Positions 11,655 to 13,188 of a DNA stretch of 13,188 nt are shown here, in pieces. This DNA comes from Clostridiaceae bacterium (GTDB lineage Bacteria > Bacillota > Clostridia > Oscillospirales > Butyricicoccaceae), in NCBI GenBank assembly GCA_018383195.1, contig JAGZOP010000056.1:1-13188 (forward strand), written 5' to 3'. How positions within the stretch are numbered: position 1 is the first letter of the stretch; the number at the start of each line of letters is the position of its first letter. Below the pieces are notes generated by a model. That model was not told where the DNA came from, ran no database searches, and was given only the letters and a program-made list of their open reading frames with translations. Made by a program: the position numbers and the translations under genes.

Positions 11655-13037
11655 TTACGCAAATACCTGCAGGTATTTCTCTTTCAGTTCCTTCGGCGCC
11701 GTCTTGATGACCTTGCTGCCGCCGTTCTGAGAATCCTTTCCCCAGATGGCCCAGAGCAGGCTCTGCCAAGCGATAGCCTGGAATTTTGCATCCTTTCTCT
11801 CGTCTGGCAGGAGATAGGCGGAGAAGCGGTGCTTGACTGTCAGCAGAGCATCCAGGCTTTCCTCATTGGCAATCAGGCTGCGGAATTCCTTGGCAGGCTC
11901 CAGCCACTGCATAGATAATGCGCCCCGCACCAGTACGCCCAAGGTCCACAGCTGGAAACCGAACTTGCGGATAAAAGCATGGAGGAATTTCTCTTGCAAG
12001 GAAGAGTGCTCATCATCACATAGATCCAGATACTCTGCCACCAGCGGTGCCCACTGTTCTCCTTCCAGCCCCAGGGCAAACACGGCGAAAGTTCCGGGCA
12101 TGGCACAGGATTCATCGGGGAGGTTGTTGTACCATTCGTACTCCCGCATGGCCAGCCGTGCATACCGCTCAATATCGGCGTATAATCTGGGGTACTGGAC
12201 AGCACAGGCAAAGAGCTGATTCACTCCCTTTTTCGGAAGTCCAGAAATGGGCAGATAGTTTTTCTCTGGGCCACGGAACTCCACAGAGTAACTGCGGGGG
12301 AAGTCCTCCTGCTCCAGCACCGCGCACAGATAGTCTAGGATTTCAGCATAGCACTCATCTGTGGAGTCCTTGGCGGTGATGCGGATGACAGCGAAAGCGT
12401 CGTTGGCCGAGGCGGTCAGGTGCTTTGTTTTCCGCTTTTGGATGTTAGGCGGCAATTTTCCGCTGCCACTCGTTTTCAGCTCCTTTACCATGTCCGGGCG
12501 GAGCTGGGAAACCAGACCGAGAATATGCTCGGTCGTGAGAGCTTCAAAACTCTGCCCATATACTGTATGGCAGACAGCCACATAGCAGGCAAAGTGCAGC
12601 AATCCTTCATCCACATCCTCCGGGCGCAATTCCGCCCACACCGTGCAGGGCGGAAAGACTGTAAACCCATCTTCACGCTCTCCCACAAGGAAGTACCGTT
12701 CCTGCACCTGCTTTTCTATGTACTTCTCCAACTTATAGCGGATCTCATTCCAGCCCGCCAACCGCCGCAGGGCATCGCAGAATACAACCGCCTCCTCGTA
12801 GGGAAATCCCTTCAAAGGCAGCTTGGACAGATACCGATCCAGCAGCTGACTGGGAAGGAAGGGAGTTCCGCTTTGATTCCGAACTACCATCGGGGAGCCA
12901 GAATGGTTTTCTTTTGCGGTTCCATCCAACACATTCCGGATGCACTGATCTGCGTGTTCCAGCACTTCGGGGTTAGTATCCGGTTTATGTATCAGATAAT
13001 AACGGTCATTTACGCCGTCGCGTTTTGGTAAACTCAT
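11655..13037 (-). CDS. Large hypothetical protein, DUF6138-like
   Basis: This gene encodes 460 residues from ATG 13037, with a strong AGAGGTGATC ending 4 nt before the start. It is the first gene after the terminator-like hairpin. The protein is soluble and mostly helical in its second half: MSLPKRDGVNDRYYLIHKPD, an inner region GLVSQLRPDMVKELKTSG, FRGPEKNYLPISGLPKKGVN, ESCAMPGTFAVFALGLEGE, and LDLCDDEHSSLQEKFLHAFI with the end APKELKEKYLQVFA. The MPGTFAVFALGLE and DEHSSLQEKF stretches match what I remember of DUF6138, a large family of unknown function found in immunity arrays; this name is unverified. No catalytic motif is evident. Its codon use and spacing are like the neighbours. Confidence 0.85.
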   Translation of the reverse strand: MSLPKRDGVNDRYYLIHKPDTNPEVLEHADQCIRNVLDGTAKENHSGSPMVVRNQSGTPFLPSQLLDRYLSKLPLKGFPYEEAVVFCDALRRLAGWNEIRYKLEKYIEKQVQERYFLVGEREDGFTVFPPCTVWAELRPEDVDEGLLHFACYVAVCHTVYGQSFEALTTEHILGLVSQLRPDMVKELKTSGSGKLPPNIQKRKTKHLTASANDAFAVIRITAKDSTDECYAEILDYLCAVLEQEDFPRSYSVEFRGPEKNYLPISGLPKKGVNQLFACAVQYPRLYADIERYARLAMREYEWYNNLPDESCAMPGTFAVFALGLEGEQWAPLVAEYLDLCDDEHSSLQEKFLHAFIRKFGFQLWTLGVLVRGALSMQWLEPAKEFRSLIANEESLDALLTVKHRFSAYLLPDERKDAKFQAIAWQSLLWAIWGKDSQNGGSKVIKTAPKELKEKYLQVFA

Positions 13038-13060
13038 GCTTGATCACCTCTTTTTAGACA

Positions 13061-13107
13061 ATAAAAAAGCCCTACGCCGCACTGTCATGAAGACAGGCTG
13101 ACGCAGG
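13061..13107 (-). terminator. Rho-independent terminator-like hairpin before the array
   Basis: Read on the minus strand, an imperfect stem starts at CCTGCGTC (13107-13100) and pairs with GGCGTAGG (ending 13071) through wobble pairs. It is topped by the exact stem CTGTC / GACAG around the loop TTCAT, and is followed by GC and a T6 run (13068-13063). This is the usual intrinsic-terminator layout. It ends about 24 nt before the ATG at 13037, leaving no room for a promoter between them, so the array is transcribed either by read-through or from an unseen upstream promoter with this hairpin acting as an attenuator. Confidence 0.7.
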
Positions 13108-13188
13108 ACATGAAGAAGCCGCGTTGAAGGAGCCGCATCCACCAGCAGATGTAGTTTCTTCAACAACCAAAATATTTTTTTCGTATCT
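13072..13188 (-). other. Possible 3' end of a short Cys/Gly/Ala/Ser-rich ORF
   Basis: From the right edge, one minus-strand frame is open for 38 codons to TAG 13074-13072, containing NILVVEETTSAGGCGSF then NAASSCPASACLHDSAA. The Cys/Gly/Ser/Ala-rich end after an acidic stretch recalls small modified peptides, but 38 open codons can occur by chance and the last 11 codons lie within the terminator hairpin. Another frame is also open and gives a basic, hairpin-derived sequence. The start is outside the window. I give this a low weight. Confidence 0.2.

Noticed and set aside
1..13188. Toxin gene, CRISPR array, tRNA, rRNA, insertion sequence or phage gene
   Set aside because: I looked for repeats with regular spacing, transposase-like frames, terminal inverted repeats and toxin-type domains on both strands and saw none.

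Overview
This 13.2 kb window looks like chromosomal DNA from a low-to-mid GC Gram-positive gut-type bacterium, probably a Clostridia/Oscillospiraceae or Lachnospiraceae relative. The grounds are strong AGGAGG-type ribosome binding sites, many GTG/ATGA overlaps, and protein families that I associate with Firmicutes. No rRNA, tRNA, insertion sequence, CRISPR array or phage gene was found, so the taxonomy is an inference.

Every gene I accept lies on the minus strand, so the transcript runs from about 13037 down to 1. Spacing is -8 to +31 nt at almost every junction, each gene has its own Shine-Dalgarno, and many junctions are stop/start overlaps (ATGA, GTGA, TGATG). The array follows a terminator-like hairpin (13061-13107) and continues past the left edge.

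In transcript order it holds: a 460-aa protein (DUF6138-like); a 48-aa small protein; a two-helix membrane protein (Imm17-like); a 180-aa hypothetical; a frameshifted LHD-motif gene; a TfoX_N-like 206-aa protein; a 120-aa hypothetical; a DUF2004 gene cut by an amber codon; a SUKH-3 protein; a DKNYY-repeat protein; a 97-aa possible chimera; a leucine-rich-repeat protein; a 98-aa hypothetical; a double zinc-ribbon protein; a NADAR (YbiA-like) ADP-ribose glycosidase; an Rpn-tail-like small protein; an Imm51-like protein; a DUF6966-like protein; a 96-aa gene with a frameshifted tail; a HEAT-like helical protein; a heavily deleted remnant (FGE/SUMF1-like, tentative); and a DUF6547-like gene cut by the window edge.

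The mix of SUKH, Imm17-like, Imm51-like, DUF2004, DKNYY and other small acidic soluble proteins, with no toxin, secretion or metabolic gene, is what is expected of a polyimmunity locus: a stacked array of orphan immunity genes against polymorphic toxins of competitors. The genes probably do not form a pathway; each likely neutralises a separate toxin. The NADAR gene is the member with the most predictable target chemistry, namely removal of ADP-ribose from guanine bases. About five genes carry frameshifts, internal deletions or nonsense codons next to intact neighbours, which fits rapid gain and decay in such arrays. Domain and DUF names come from recognising sequence patterns without a search, and weak ones are marked as such.
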